Assembly: GCA_963699805.1 (NCBI GenBank)
Contig: CAVOVH010000009.1
Coordinates: 186,001 to 250,000 of the forward strand
DNA from: JAGTVG01 sp963699805
GTDB taxonomy: Bacteria > Bacteroidota > Bacteroidia > Cytophagales > Cyclobacteriaceae
Direction: 5' to 3'
Length of the DNA stretch: 64,000 bases
Program-made: the position numbers and the translations under genes
Notes under the pieces: generated by a model
What the model saw: only the letters and a program-made list of their open reading frames with translations
Database searches by the model: none
Told to the model about the DNA's origin: nothing
Shown: positions 33,930 through 42,540 of the stretch, piece after piece
How the letters are laid out: every line of letters starts with the position of its first letter
How positions within the stretch are numbered: the first letter of the stretch is position 1

Positions 33930-36284
33930 TTATTCATCCCTCAGGCAATCCACCGGATTGCTCCGGGCGGCTTTGAAAGTCTGAAATCCAATCGTGAACC
34001 ATGCAATCCCTAAAGCCATTATTCCAGCACCTGCAAAAAACCACCATTCCAGATCGATTCGGAAAGCAAAATCTTGTAGCCAGTTCCTGGCGATTAAATA
34101 ACTCACAGGCAGGGCAATCAATATGGCAATCCCCACCATCCGGGTAAAATCAACCGATAAAAGTCGTATGATTTCAATTTCTCCCGATCCCATAATCTTC
34201 CGGATACCGATTTCTTTAATCCTTCTTTCTGCCGTATACGAAGCAAGTCCCAGCAGCCCCAGGCACGAAATCAGAATCGCCAGAGTTCCAAAATACCTGG
34301 AAAGTTTGCCAACCCGCAACTCGGCTGCATATTGAAACTGGTAGTCCTGGTCAACAAACCGGTAATCAAAAGAAAATCCGGGATTATAGGCCATGTAGAA
34401 TTTACTGATCCGGTTCAATCCCTCACCGATCTCACCTTCTTTTATCCGGACCATTACTTTCTCCGTATATTCCGGTGCAAAAATGAAAAACATGGGCGCT
34501 ACCTGCGTATGAAGTGACTCAAAATTAAAATTCTCTACTACTCCGATGATCTCACAGTTATAGGGCCCAAGCCGGATCGATTTTCCTACCGGATTTTCCA
34601 TCCCCATGGCTTCTATCCCGGCCCGGTTAAAGATGACATTTAAACTATCGTGATGATCTCTGGAAAAACTTCTTCCCGCGATGAATTTCAATTCCATCAT
34701 TTCCAGCAGATCATAATTGGCTGGCCGGTAGGCAAACGGTAAAATTTCATCCGGGTCCTTACCTTCCCAGTCAATCGAGGTGGTGTTCCCACCTCCTACC
34801 AGGCTTTGTCCTGCACTCGATGCAAATTTCACTTCCGGTAACTGCCTGAGCTCAAACAGAAAAGTCTCCAGGTTGTTTTTCAATTTACCTTCAATATTAA
34901 AATAAATGATATTATTCCGGTTGTACCCGATATTCCGGGTTTGTATAAAATCGATCTGCTTATAAATCACGATCACCGATACGATAAAAATGACGGATAG
35001 GGTAAACTGAAATACGACCAGACCTTTTCTTACCCACCGTTCTCCGGCAGTCCCGTGCAGATCCCCTTTCATTACAGAGATCGGTTTAAAACCGGACAAA
35101 TACAGGGCAGGATAGCTTCCGGCCAATATACCGGTTATCAAAACAATACACAGAAAGGGTAAAATAAGGGAAAAATCAAAGTGAAACGCAAGATTCTTTC
35201 CCGTGATCTGGTTAAATGAAGGCATGACCAGGAACACCAGAAACACGGCACAGATCAGGGCAAGCAATGTGATCAGCACCGATTCAGTAAGGTATTGGAG
35301 GACAAGTGACCGGCGATGTGCTCCGACCGTCTTCTTAATGCCTACCTCTTTCATTCTCCGGGAAGCCCTTGCGGTAGTCAGGTTCATAAAATTGATACAA
35401 GCCATCAGGAGTATAAAAATGGCAATCAGTGAGAACAGTCTCACATACTCGATCCTTCCGCCGCTCTGGAGCCCGTTATCATATCTTCCATACAGATAGG
35501 TCCTGTCATAACGAACGGGAAAAAGCGACCGATGAGAAGCATCGGTTTTTGTACCGATATAACCTGAGATCTTCCCGGTAAAATCGTTCGGATCAAATCC
35601 TTCTTTTAATAAAACAAAGGTAAATGGTCCAGAGTTTTCCCATGAAAAAGCATCGGGTTGTGAATCTTTTAAAAGATCGACCGATAAAACCATATCAAAC
35701 TTCATGGAGGAGTTAGCGGGCACATTTTTAAGGATCCCGGAAATCAGGAACTCACGTTCATGTTGAAATTCAACTGCCTTTCCTATTATATTTTCGGTCG
35801 TGCCGAAAAGGCCCCGGGCCACCTCCTCCGAAATGACGATGGAATTTTTATCGGACAATACCCGGTCCGGATCCCCCTCGATCAGCTTAAAGGAAAAAAC
35901 ATGGAAAAAATCCTTGCCGGTATAGATCCCCCTGGCTTTCACATTTTTATCATTTAAGGTGAGTGTAAAAGGATCAAACCAGAAAAAAGGCGTTGCGACC
36001 GTGGCATATTCCACTTCAGGCATTTCTTCTTCCATGGATTCAGCCAGTAACCAGGGGGTTGAGCCGGTCACCCCAATATTTCCGGCATGATGCTGCCTTT
36101 CCATCAGCTGGAATAATCGATCACTGTTTGCATGAAAAGAATCCACCTTTATTTCATCCCTCGCCCAGGTATAAATCAGTAATGCACATGCCAGACCTGC
36201 AGCAAGACCGGTCAGGTTGATGGTAAAGGATGTTTTAAACCTTCTGAAATTCCTGAATGAAATAATGAAGTTGTGTCTGAACAT
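33930..36284 (-). CDS. ABC transporter permease, MacB/FtsX type (784 residues)
   Basis: Layout: TM1 (about 20-40), a MacB-type periplasmic domain, three TM helices (about 280-400), a near-identical sequence with GxRKxxGA-like IKKTVGAHR, a second periplasmic domain, three more TM helices and the usual C-terminal NPVDCLRDE. It is the double-length permease type common in Bacteroidota. Its ATPase is not adjacent. The PadR gene upstream points the same way, and the two are often linked in this phylum. Substrate unknown; export of a peptide, lipid or drug is possible. Confidence 0.9.
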   Translation of the reverse strand: MFRHNFIISFRNFRRFKTSFTINLTGLAAGLACALLIYTWARDEIKVDSFHANSDRLFQLMERQHHAGNIGVTGSTPWLLAESMEEEMPEVEYATVATPFFWFDPFTLTLNDKNVKARGIYTGKDFFHVFSFKLIEGDPDRVLSDKNSIVISEEVARGLFGTTENIIGKAVEFQHEREFLISGILKNVPANSSMKFDMVLSVDLLKDSQPDAFSWENSGPFTFVLLKEGFDPNDFTGKISGYIGTKTDASHRSLFPVRYDRTYLYGRYDNGLQSGGRIEYVRLFSLIAIFILLMACINFMNLTTARASRRMKEVGIKKTVGAHRRSLVLQYLTESVLITLLALICAVFLVFLVMPSFNQITGKNLAFHFDFSLILPFLCIVLITGILAGSYPALYLSGFKPISVMKGDLHGTAGERWVRKGLVVFQFTLSVIFIVSVIVIYKQIDFIQTRNIGYNRNNIIYFNIEGKLKNNLETFLFELRQLPEVKFASSAGQSLVGGGNTTSIDWEGKDPDEILPFAYRPANYDLLEMMELKFIAGRSFSRDHHDSLNVIFNRAGIEAMGMENPVGKSIRLGPYNCEIIGVVENFNFESLHTQVAPMFFIFAPEYTEKVMVRIKEGEIGEGLNRISKFYMAYNPGFSFDYRFVDQDYQFQYAAELRVGKLSRYFGTLAILISCLGLLGLASYTAERRIKEIGIRKIMGSGEIEIIRLLSVDFTRMVGIAILIALPVSYLIARNWLQDFAFRIDLEWWFFAGAGIMALGIAWFTIGFQTFKAARSNPVDCLRDE

Positions 36285-36578
36285 ATCTAAATAATTTAAG
36301 TTTGTAAAGATCGACCCTGCATTTCTGATCGCAAAAGGCCGCAGGTAGTTAAGTACCTGGTACCAGTAATTGAATCTGGCCCGTTAAACGCGGAAGTCCG
36401 ATCTTCAACCTATGCTCGTACTGCTCATCCAAATCCCCCTGTACCTCTTCCAGAGCAATTCATCTCTTAGGAACCAGCACAGGAAACGATTGGCGAATTT
36501 TGGCGGTATGTTGTTGTGGTCATTCATTCCTTTGTTCACTCATTCAATCATTCATTCACCCATTCATTGATCTTATAT
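36285..36578. other. Gap with hairpin and attc-rich repeat
   Basis: CAGGTA-GTTAAG-TACCTG (about 36344-36361) can form a hairpin, and an attcattc repeat (36526-36571) precedes the PadR stop. No gene is seen. Confidence 0.4.
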
Positions 36579-36917
36579 CTATCCTCCATAATCAGTCCCC
36601 AATGCCGGGTACTGACTCCATAAAGACATTTTGAAGTCCCTTGAGGTTGCAAGGGCCCGTCGTCCATAAGCCGTGATCGTATAGATCCGTTTCCTCCGGC
36701 CTCCTCTTTCGGCGGTGGCTTTGCCCATCTCCGAGGTCAGAAAACCTTTGTCCTCTAAGCGGCTGAGGGTCGAATGAACAGCGCCTATAGAGACCGACCG
36801 GCCTGTCTGGGATTTAAATTCATTGGCTATCTTAAAAGCATAGGCTTCCTCTTCTCCCAGTATACCCACCAGGAGCATGATGACCTCTTCAAATTCCCCT
36901 AATCGTGTTTCTATCAT
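36579..36917 (-). CDS. PadR family transcriptional regulator
   Basis: The 112-residue protein fits the short PadR type: a winged-helix N terminus (EEVIMLLVGILGEEEAYAFKIANEFKSQTG) with the recognition helix in VSIGAVHSTLSRLEDKGFL, then a beta wing RRKRIYTITAYGRRAL. PadR proteins repress stress or efflux genes and bind small ligands. The gene lies upstream of the FtsX-type permease on the same strand, so that permease is its likely target. An inverted repeat 110 bp upstream (37029-37067) is a candidate operator. Confidence 0.92.
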   Translation of the reverse strand: MIETRLGEFEEVIMLLVGILGEEEAYAFKIANEFKSQTGRSVSIGAVHSTLSRLEDKGFLTSEMGKATAERGGRRKRIYTITAYGRRALATSRDFKMSLWSQYPALGTDYGG

Positions 36918-37028
36918 GGATAAAGTTGCTTTTTAATTAAAAGACCTGATCCGGAATGAAACATCCCGAGAGTCCAGGATTTGGTGATTCACACCTCCCA
37001 GGCAGGGAACTATCTATTACTTACCAAA

Positions 37029-37067
37029 TTGTAGAACTAATATAAAAACATTTTATAAGTTCTACAA
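37029..37067. promoter_or_regulatory. Inverted repeat, candidate PadR operator
   Basis: TTGTAGAACT (37029-37038) is an exact complement of AGTTCTACAA (37058-37067), separated by 19 AT-rich bases that also pair partly. It lies between the divergent PadR and ASKHA genes, so it could control either. Confidence 0.55.
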
Positions 37068-37238
37068 TCTAGAAAGAAATATCTTTTTATTCACTGTACA
37101 TGCTGGAACCAGCAAAGGAAATATTGATCTCGGGTTGGTTTTAATTTTATCATGTTTAAATTTTTGCTATTGATAATTGAAAATGATAAACCATCTAAGC
37201 ATTTTTACCTTACTGCTTTACCGAGGATACAAGTATTT

Positions 37239-38729
37239 ATGATTCAAATTAAAGTTATTACTTCCGAGCAGATCGAAACAGTAGAAATAAACGTTGGCCC
37301 TTCATTATTGGACATTTTGAGGGAGCAAGGATTTGCCGTATATGCTCCCTGTGGAGGGAAAGGCACGTGTGGAAAATGCAGGTTGATTATACCCGGAGAA
37401 GGCAACGTGATTTCCTGTAACTATCATCCCCTTCATGATCTGGAAGTGATCCTTCCTGAGAGAAATGAAGTCAATATACTTGCAAGCCAAACTGAATTTC
37501 TTGAGGACCTTCCCTATCAAAACCATTCCTCAAAACATCTAAGCAACAGGCCATATGGCGTCGCCATTGACCTGGGCACCACCACGGTCGTATTATATTT
37601 TTTAAACCTGCATTCTGGCCAGATTGAGCAAATAGCCTCCTTTTTGAATCCGCAAAATATTTATGGTGCAGATGTTATTTCCAGAATAAACTACTGCCAG
37701 GGATATAAAGATGGATTAAATAAATTGCAGCAATCTATTGTCGGATCTATCAATGCAGCATTAGATACCTTTAAAATGAGAAAAAAGATGGGGCCGAAAA
37801 ATTTTGAAAAACTTGTTTTTGCGGGTAATACAACCATGCTGCATATCCTTCTGGGAAAAGATCCGTTATCTATTGCTTTGGCTCCCTTCACTCCAAAATT
37901 TACTGGCAAACAAAAGGTAAAGGGTGCTTCAACCGGATTTCATATTCATGAGAAAGCGGAGGTTATTACTTTGCCTTGCATATCGGCCTATGTCGGGGCG
38001 GACATTGTTGCCGGCATGGCTGCCATCAGAACACTTTACAAGAATTATTTATTTCTGGATATAGGAACCAATGGTGAAATTGCACTCATTAAAGGAGATG
38101 AAGCTTATACCTGTTCCACTGCCGCAGGACCGGCATTTGAAGGTGCAAGTTTATCCTGTGGAATGGGTGCTGTATCCGGAGCCATATCGGGTTTTTCGAA
38201 GCCACAGAAATACCAGGTTATTGGGAATATAGCCCCTGGGGGCATCTGTGGGTCAGGCATCATTGATATAGTAGCCTATTTACTCCAGCATGAATTAATG
38301 GATGAAACGGGTCTGCTCAGAGAGACCTTTGTTATTCACCCTGAAAACAAAATCCAGGTAACCCAGCAGGATGTACGTGAAATTCAACTGGCTAAATCCG
38401 CCATCTATTCAGGTATCAAAATATTGATCAACATGGCGGATTTAGCCTTTCAGGAGATTGATGCATTATTTTTAGCCGGTGGTTTTGGAAATTATATCGA
38501 CATTCAATCAGCTATTCGGATTGGACTCTTACCCGATCAGCTAAATAATAAAATAATTCCTGTCGGGAACAGTGCCGGAATCGGGGCGCTTCAATATTTA
38601 AAATCCAATATTTTCGGAAAGAAAATTGATAAAATCTTAAAAAGATCTCATTACATCGAATTATCCAACAGGGATGACTTTACGATGGAATTCGCGTTAA
38701 ATATGAATTTTGTTAAACAGGAATGTTAA
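37239..38729 (+). CDS. ASKHA-domain 2Fe-2S protein, RACo-like corrinoid reductive activator
   Basis: I use the ATG at 37239 (496 residues), which starts directly at the ferredoxin domain. C38, C44, C47 (CGGKGTCGKC) and C60 form the 2Fe-2S site. An ASKHA ATPase domain of the DUF4445 type follows: VAIDLGTTTVV, LDIGTNGEIAL, STAAGPAFEGA, GICGSGIIDIV and LAGGFGNYID. Known members (RACo, RamA) use ATP to reduce Co(II) in corrinoid methyltransferases. No corrinoid protein or methyltransferase is encoded nearby, so the partner is unknown. Confidence 0.85.
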   Translation: MIQIKVITSEQIETVEINVGPSLLDILREQGFAVYAPCGGKGTCGKCRLIIPGEGNVISCNYHPLHDLEVILPERNEVNILASQTEFLEDLPYQNHSSKHLSNRPYGVAIDLGTTTVVLYFLNLHSGQIEQIASFLNPQNIYGADVISRINYCQGYKDGLNKLQQSIVGSINAALDTFKMRKKMGPKNFEKLVFAGNTTMLHILLGKDPLSIALAPFTPKFTGKQKVKGASTGFHIHEKAEVITLPCISAYVGADIVAGMAAIRTLYKNYLFLDIGTNGEIALIKGDEAYTCSTAAGPAFEGASLSCGMGAVSGAISGFSKPQKYQVIGNIAPGGICGSGIIDIVAYLLQHELMDETGLLRETFVIHPENKIQVTQQDVREIQLAKSAIYSGIKILINMADLAFQEIDALFLAGGFGNYIDIQSAIRIGLLPDQLNNKIIPVGNSAGIGALQYLKSNIFGKKIDKILKRSHYIELSNRDDFTMEFALNMNFVKQEC

Positions 38730-38844
38730 ACCGGATTACCGATAAAAAGATCGCTGCTATTTCAGGCTATAATCAGGAATTTAATACAATTTTCAATTGA
38801 TCCGCTGATATAGATATTCTGAAATAGAAACCATTATATCCCGT

Positions 38845-39879
38845 TTAAACCTTGGCGGTGCGACGCTTCATGATCAATATAGCTTCCTTCTCACTGGAAA
38901 ACATCCCGTTTATATTTACCAGATGACCTGCCAGTTTTTTATAATTTTTGCGCATCAGATTTAACCAGACGCCCAGAAAATCAATCCCTTCAAAAACCAG
39001 GGCTTTGTTTTTCTCATACTCCTGAAGATTGGAGCGAAGATGATCGGGATGCAGGGTCCAATGCAGGCTGGGTTTTATGTGATGGCTGATGTGGTATCCA
39101 TCATTCCAGCATTTATGATTGTATTTGGTATTGATACAGGTGATGCTGTTGGAATAAAGATTTCCTGGATCATCTTGGTCCAGGAAAGAATGTTGCGACC
39201 AATTACCCATCATCATTACGAGCCTGGACAAGATAAACGGGATTACAAAAACCCAGATGGTGGCATGCCAATCGACAAAAAACAACCCGACACATAGGAC
39301 GATAAAAGCCAGTTCGCCACGGATTATGCGGTTACGTAATTTAAATCGTTTTTTCCGGTGAAAATAACGTGATGTTCTATAAGCCCCGAGAAAGAAAAAA
39401 TCCAGAAAATATTTCAGAAAATCTTTCATGTTATCCCGCTGGTAAGGCATGGTTGAGCTCATATCCTCCTCCAGGTTATTTTCTCGATGGTGCATCCCCA
39501 GGTGATGAGTGGCATATGTTTCAGGTGTCTGTCCGAAAAAAGGTCCGATTATCCAGGCAAGGTAATAATTGGCCCAGTTATATTCCTTTTTAAACCATGG
39601 CCTGTGGCTGGTACAATGGAGCATCAGGCCAAACGGTCCCTTGAAAACAAAATTATTGAAATAGAAATAGAAGAGGGCAATTACCCACCAGATCCAACCC
39701 TGAATAAAGGGCAGGTATAATAGGATGCCGAGCGGGACCATGATCAAAGTGATCTGTAAGGTAAGATAAACAAAAGGCAGATCCCGTTCATCCCGGATCA
39801 GACTCAGCCAGAATTTATCAATCGTGTTATATGCTTTTTTTTCAAACGTAGGGTCGGTTATTTCGGGGAATTCTCTCAT
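38845..39879 (-). CDS. Fatty acid desaturase family protein
   Basis: The 344-residue membrane protein has four or so hydrophobic helices and the His boxes of diiron desaturases: HCTSH (88-92), HHLGMHH (125-131), and a third, YHISHH, near residue 260. Members insert double bonds or hydroxyls into acyl chains or carotenoids. Position of the boxes fits the FA_desaturase domain. It is a single gene. Substrate is unknown. Confidence 0.88.
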   Translation of the reverse strand: MREFPEITDPTFEKKAYNTIDKFWLSLIRDERDLPFVYLTLQITLIMVPLGILLYLPFIQGWIWWVIALFYFYFNNFVFKGPFGLMLHCTSHRPWFKKEYNWANYYLAWIIGPFFGQTPETYATHHLGMHHRENNLEEDMSSTMPYQRDNMKDFLKYFLDFFFLGAYRTSRYFHRKKRFKLRNRIIRGELAFIVLCVGLFFVDWHATIWVFVIPFILSRLVMMMGNWSQHSFLDQDDPGNLYSNSITCINTKYNHKCWNDGYHISHHIKPSLHWTLHPDHLRSNLQEYEKNKALVFEGIDFLGVWLNLMRKNYKKLAGHLVNINGMFSSEKEAILIMKRRTAKV

Positions 39880-40084
39880 TAAGAAGCCAGATTAGATTTA
39901 TAAACGGTCAGCTTTTAAATATCTGACATATTATTCGCGAATCCAACAGATAAATGGAAAATCTGACTGAACCGGGTCTGATTGTTTCTTTTAAGATGTA
40001 TACTGATTTTTTTTGATTGGGGGAAAAAAAAGACGCGTGATACTTGATTACCGGAACTTTTTCTGTGTCCTCTAACATCGGCAT

Positions 40085-40139
40085 CCCTGCCGTCTTTCAG
40101 ATCAGCCTAGAGGGAGTTTTACCCAATAGGCCAGGCAGG
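40085..40139. repeat. Hairpin with cctgcc/ggcagg arms
   Basis: cctgcc (40086-40091) pairs with ggcagg (40134-40139). Its inner gttttac segment recurs in the tRNA-Glu remnant insertion at 10531-10537, so it may be a longer relative of that cassette. The remaining part of 39880-40286 shows no gene. Confidence 0.5.
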
Positions 40140-40286
40140 AACACCAGACGTATTCTTATAGATCCGTGAAAGTTGTCATTCAGTTTAAGCTCCAGCGATA
40201 AAGACCTGGGATTTGCTACCATTCCGAAAATTCATAGAATCGGCCTTCAGGGGGTCCATTGTCCATGATGGTTCTGTATCGCCCCC

Positions 40287-41498
40287 TTATGACAATAAGA
40301 ATTCATCCGGCACGCTGGCCAGCCGGGATATATCGAGGATTTTATCGCGAACTTTAAAATTCATCACACACCGGACCGGACAATCTCCGCAATCGCTGCA
40401 GGAAATATCCTTCAAATGGGCCACTTCCATGGCCTTTTTGGCATTGGTCATATTTCCATAACCATAGGCATACATATAGCTTCTCATATAAGTAGGAATA
40501 TCGATCCGGTGAGGGCATTGATCGATGCACTGTCCGCATTGCTGGCAATACAACCCGGATGGGACATGCCTGTATCCCAACCGGAGATCTGCTCTTTCCT
40601 GCTCCGTCAGGCTAAGATCTCCCATAATGCCCACATCAAGCTGCAGCTGATCAAAGGTGGTTATCCCCGGTACACAAGTATGAATATTTTTATTCTGCAA
40701 AACCCATTTCAGTGCCGCCGGACCATTGATAGCTTCCTGTTTATCTTTATCCCAATAGCTCCCGGCCATGGTTTTCATAGCAATGATCCCCAAACCTTGA
40801 TCAGCCGCATAATCGATCGCCTCATGCATTTCTTCCAGGTTATTTTTCCTGAAATTATAAGCGGTAAGAACCACATCATAAATTTTTGTGTCGGCAGCTG
40901 CCCGGATGGCCTCATGTTCCCAGGAGTGGGTGGCTATTCCGATATACCTGGCCAATCCCTGTTTTTTAAAGTTCTCCATCGCCCGGAGAAGAGGTTCAAA
41001 AAAAACGGATTCTCTTTTAGCGGAAAATGGCAACAGTAAAATATCTATTTCATTTACATCCAGGGCTTTCAGACTTTTTCCCACATCCTCTATAAACAGG
41101 TTGACATCCGTTTCCTGTTTAAAAATTCCAGCCTGGTGATCGATGGCATTGGGTGCTACACTTGTCATCAATAAATACGAATCCCGTGGCCTGCCTTTAA
41201 CCACCTTGCCCAACATCCTTTCATTATTTCCTTCTCCATAATACCTGGAGGTAGCAAGCAATTTGATTCCCTCTTCGAGCGCTGCCTGTACCAATTTCGG
41301 ATTATTGGTATCGCCTGTTCCCATACTTACGATCGGCAGTTTGAATTCTGTTTTCCCCAAGGTTCGATAAACAAACGGATTTTTAACCGACGTATTTATT
41401 TCCAGTAATTTTTTAGCAGAAGTACCCGTAAAAAGTGAAGTGCCGGCCACGCCCAATAATCCTTTCTTTAAAAAATTTCTTCTGTTTTTTATTTCCAT
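40287..41498 (-). CDS. Tat-exported aldo/keto reductase homologue with two 4Fe-4S motifs
   Basis: The 403-residue protein starts with a twin-arginine signal (NRRNFLKKGLLGVAG). Residues about 42-300 form the AKR barrel. The C-terminal part carries C318-x2-C-x2-C-x3-C and C367-x2-C-x2-C-x3-C, two possible 4Fe-4S sites. Unusually, three of the four AKR catalytic residues are changed: Asp to A82, Lys to S113 and His to P157, while Y87 is kept. It could be a periplasmic redox or binding protein that no longer reduces carbonyls in the usual way. It is a single gene. Confidence 0.88.
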   Translation of the reverse strand: MEIKNRRNFLKKGLLGVAGTSLFTGTSAKKLLEINTSVKNPFVYRTLGKTEFKLPIVSMGTGDTNNPKLVQAALEEGIKLLATSRYYGEGNNERMLGKVVKGRPRDSYLLMTSVAPNAIDHQAGIFKQETDVNLFIEDVGKSLKALDVNEIDILLLPFSAKRESVFFEPLLRAMENFKKQGLARYIGIATHSWEHEAIRAAADTKIYDVVLTAYNFRKNNLEEMHEAIDYAADQGLGIIAMKTMAGSYWDKDKQEAINGPAALKWVLQNKNIHTCVPGITTFDQLQLDVGIMGDLSLTEQERADLRLGYRHVPSGLYCQQCGQCIDQCPHRIDIPTYMRSYMYAYGYGNMTNAKKAMEVAHLKDISCSDCGDCPVRCVMNFKVRDKILDISRLASVPDEFLLS

Positions 41499-41876
41499 GA
41501 TAAAAAATATTTAGATGATAGAAATGATGGTCAACCCGCGAAAATCATGGTAAAAAGACACATTGATAAGTTCGGAAAAATCTATGAGAAAATCATGTAT
41601 CAGTAATAAAATCTATGATATTTCACTGAGCCGCCTTACTAAAAATAAATTTTCTCCTGACTAATACACTAAAATTTAAATCCTTATCCTATTTAACGGT
41701 TGCAATCGCAGTTATTTCTATATGAAATCAATGTTTTTTCAAGAAAATTCCCCAACTTTTTTTATCTCTGATAAATATTTTATAATTTCAAGGTTATCCT
41801 TTTAAATTCCGCAACCTCATGGTGCATTTGTGGGTGCTGCAATGCATAGTTGATCATTTAAACATCGTTGAAAAAC
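41499..41876. other. Divergent intergenic region
   Basis: AT-rich 378-bp space between the AKR homologue and the molybdenum hydroxylase operon. It must carry both promoters, but I see no exact TAnnTTTG box. No gene is recognised. Confidence 0.35.
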
Positions 41877-42530
41877 ATGAAAGAAAAAAAACAATTTAAA
41901 AATTCTCCAATGGGTCCGAATGATGAGTTTCCCACAAAAAAGGGAATCAGCCGACGTGGATTTCTGAAAGGCGCCGGGATTACGACGGCCGGAACAGTCA
42001 TGTTACAAACCGGTCTGCTGGGAGAGGCGAGGGCTGAAGTAAAAGAAGACACCCCTTTGGGTCCAGACAGTGTGCTGGTCAAATTGAAAATCAATGGACG
42101 AACCCGGACGGTGCAAGTAGAACCACGGGCCACACTGGCCGATACCTTGCGGGACCACTTGGGTCTGACGGGAACGAAAGTGGTTTGTGACCGGGGATCC
42201 TGCTCTGCCTGTACTGTCTGGCTGGACGGTATCCCGGTAAATTCCTGCATGACCCTCGCACTCGATGTAGGTGAGCGGGAAATCACCACCATTGAAGGCA
42301 TTTCCAGTGACGGGCAATTGCACCCGGTTCAACAGGCTTTTATCGATCATGACGCCACCCAATGTGGATTCTGCACCAGTGGCATGATCATGTCCACCGT
42401 GCACCTTCTCAATACGAATCCACGACCTGAACTTGAGGACGTAAAAAAGGCGATCAGGGGAAACCTCTGCCGATGCGGGACCTATCCCAATGTTTTTAAA
42501 GCAACACTGGATGCAGCAAAAAAAATGTAA
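41877..42530 (+). CDS. 2Fe-2S subunit of a periplasmic aldehyde oxidoreductase (PaoA-like, Tat signal)
   Basis: The ATG at 41877 gives 217 residues; the ORF's TTG start is rejected. A Tat signal (SRRGFLKGAG) precedes the two 2Fe-2S domains of the xanthine dehydrogenase family: the plant-ferredoxin-type CDRGSCSACTVWLDG...C, and CGFCTSGMIMS with GNLCRCGTYPN. It should shuttle electrons from the molybdenum centre to FAD. Only this subunit has a Tat signal, as in E. coli PaoABC, where the folded complex is exported with it. Confidence 0.93.
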   Translation: MKEKKQFKNSPMGPNDEFPTKKGISRRGFLKGAGITTAGTVMLQTGLLGEARAEVKEDTPLGPDSVLVKLKINGRTRTVQVEPRATLADTLRDHLGLTGTKVVCDRGSCSACTVWLDGIPVNSCMTLALDVGEREITTIEGISSDGQLHPVQQAFIDHDATQCGFCTSGMIMSTVHLLNTNPRPELEDVKKAIRGNLCRCGTYPNVFKATLDAAKKM

Positions 42531-42540
42531 AAACTGAACT

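Noticed and set aside
36918..37238. Cobalamin riboswitch upstream of the corrinoid activator
   Set aside because: I looked for a B12-box-like structure and saw none; only the AT-rich inverted repeat is present.
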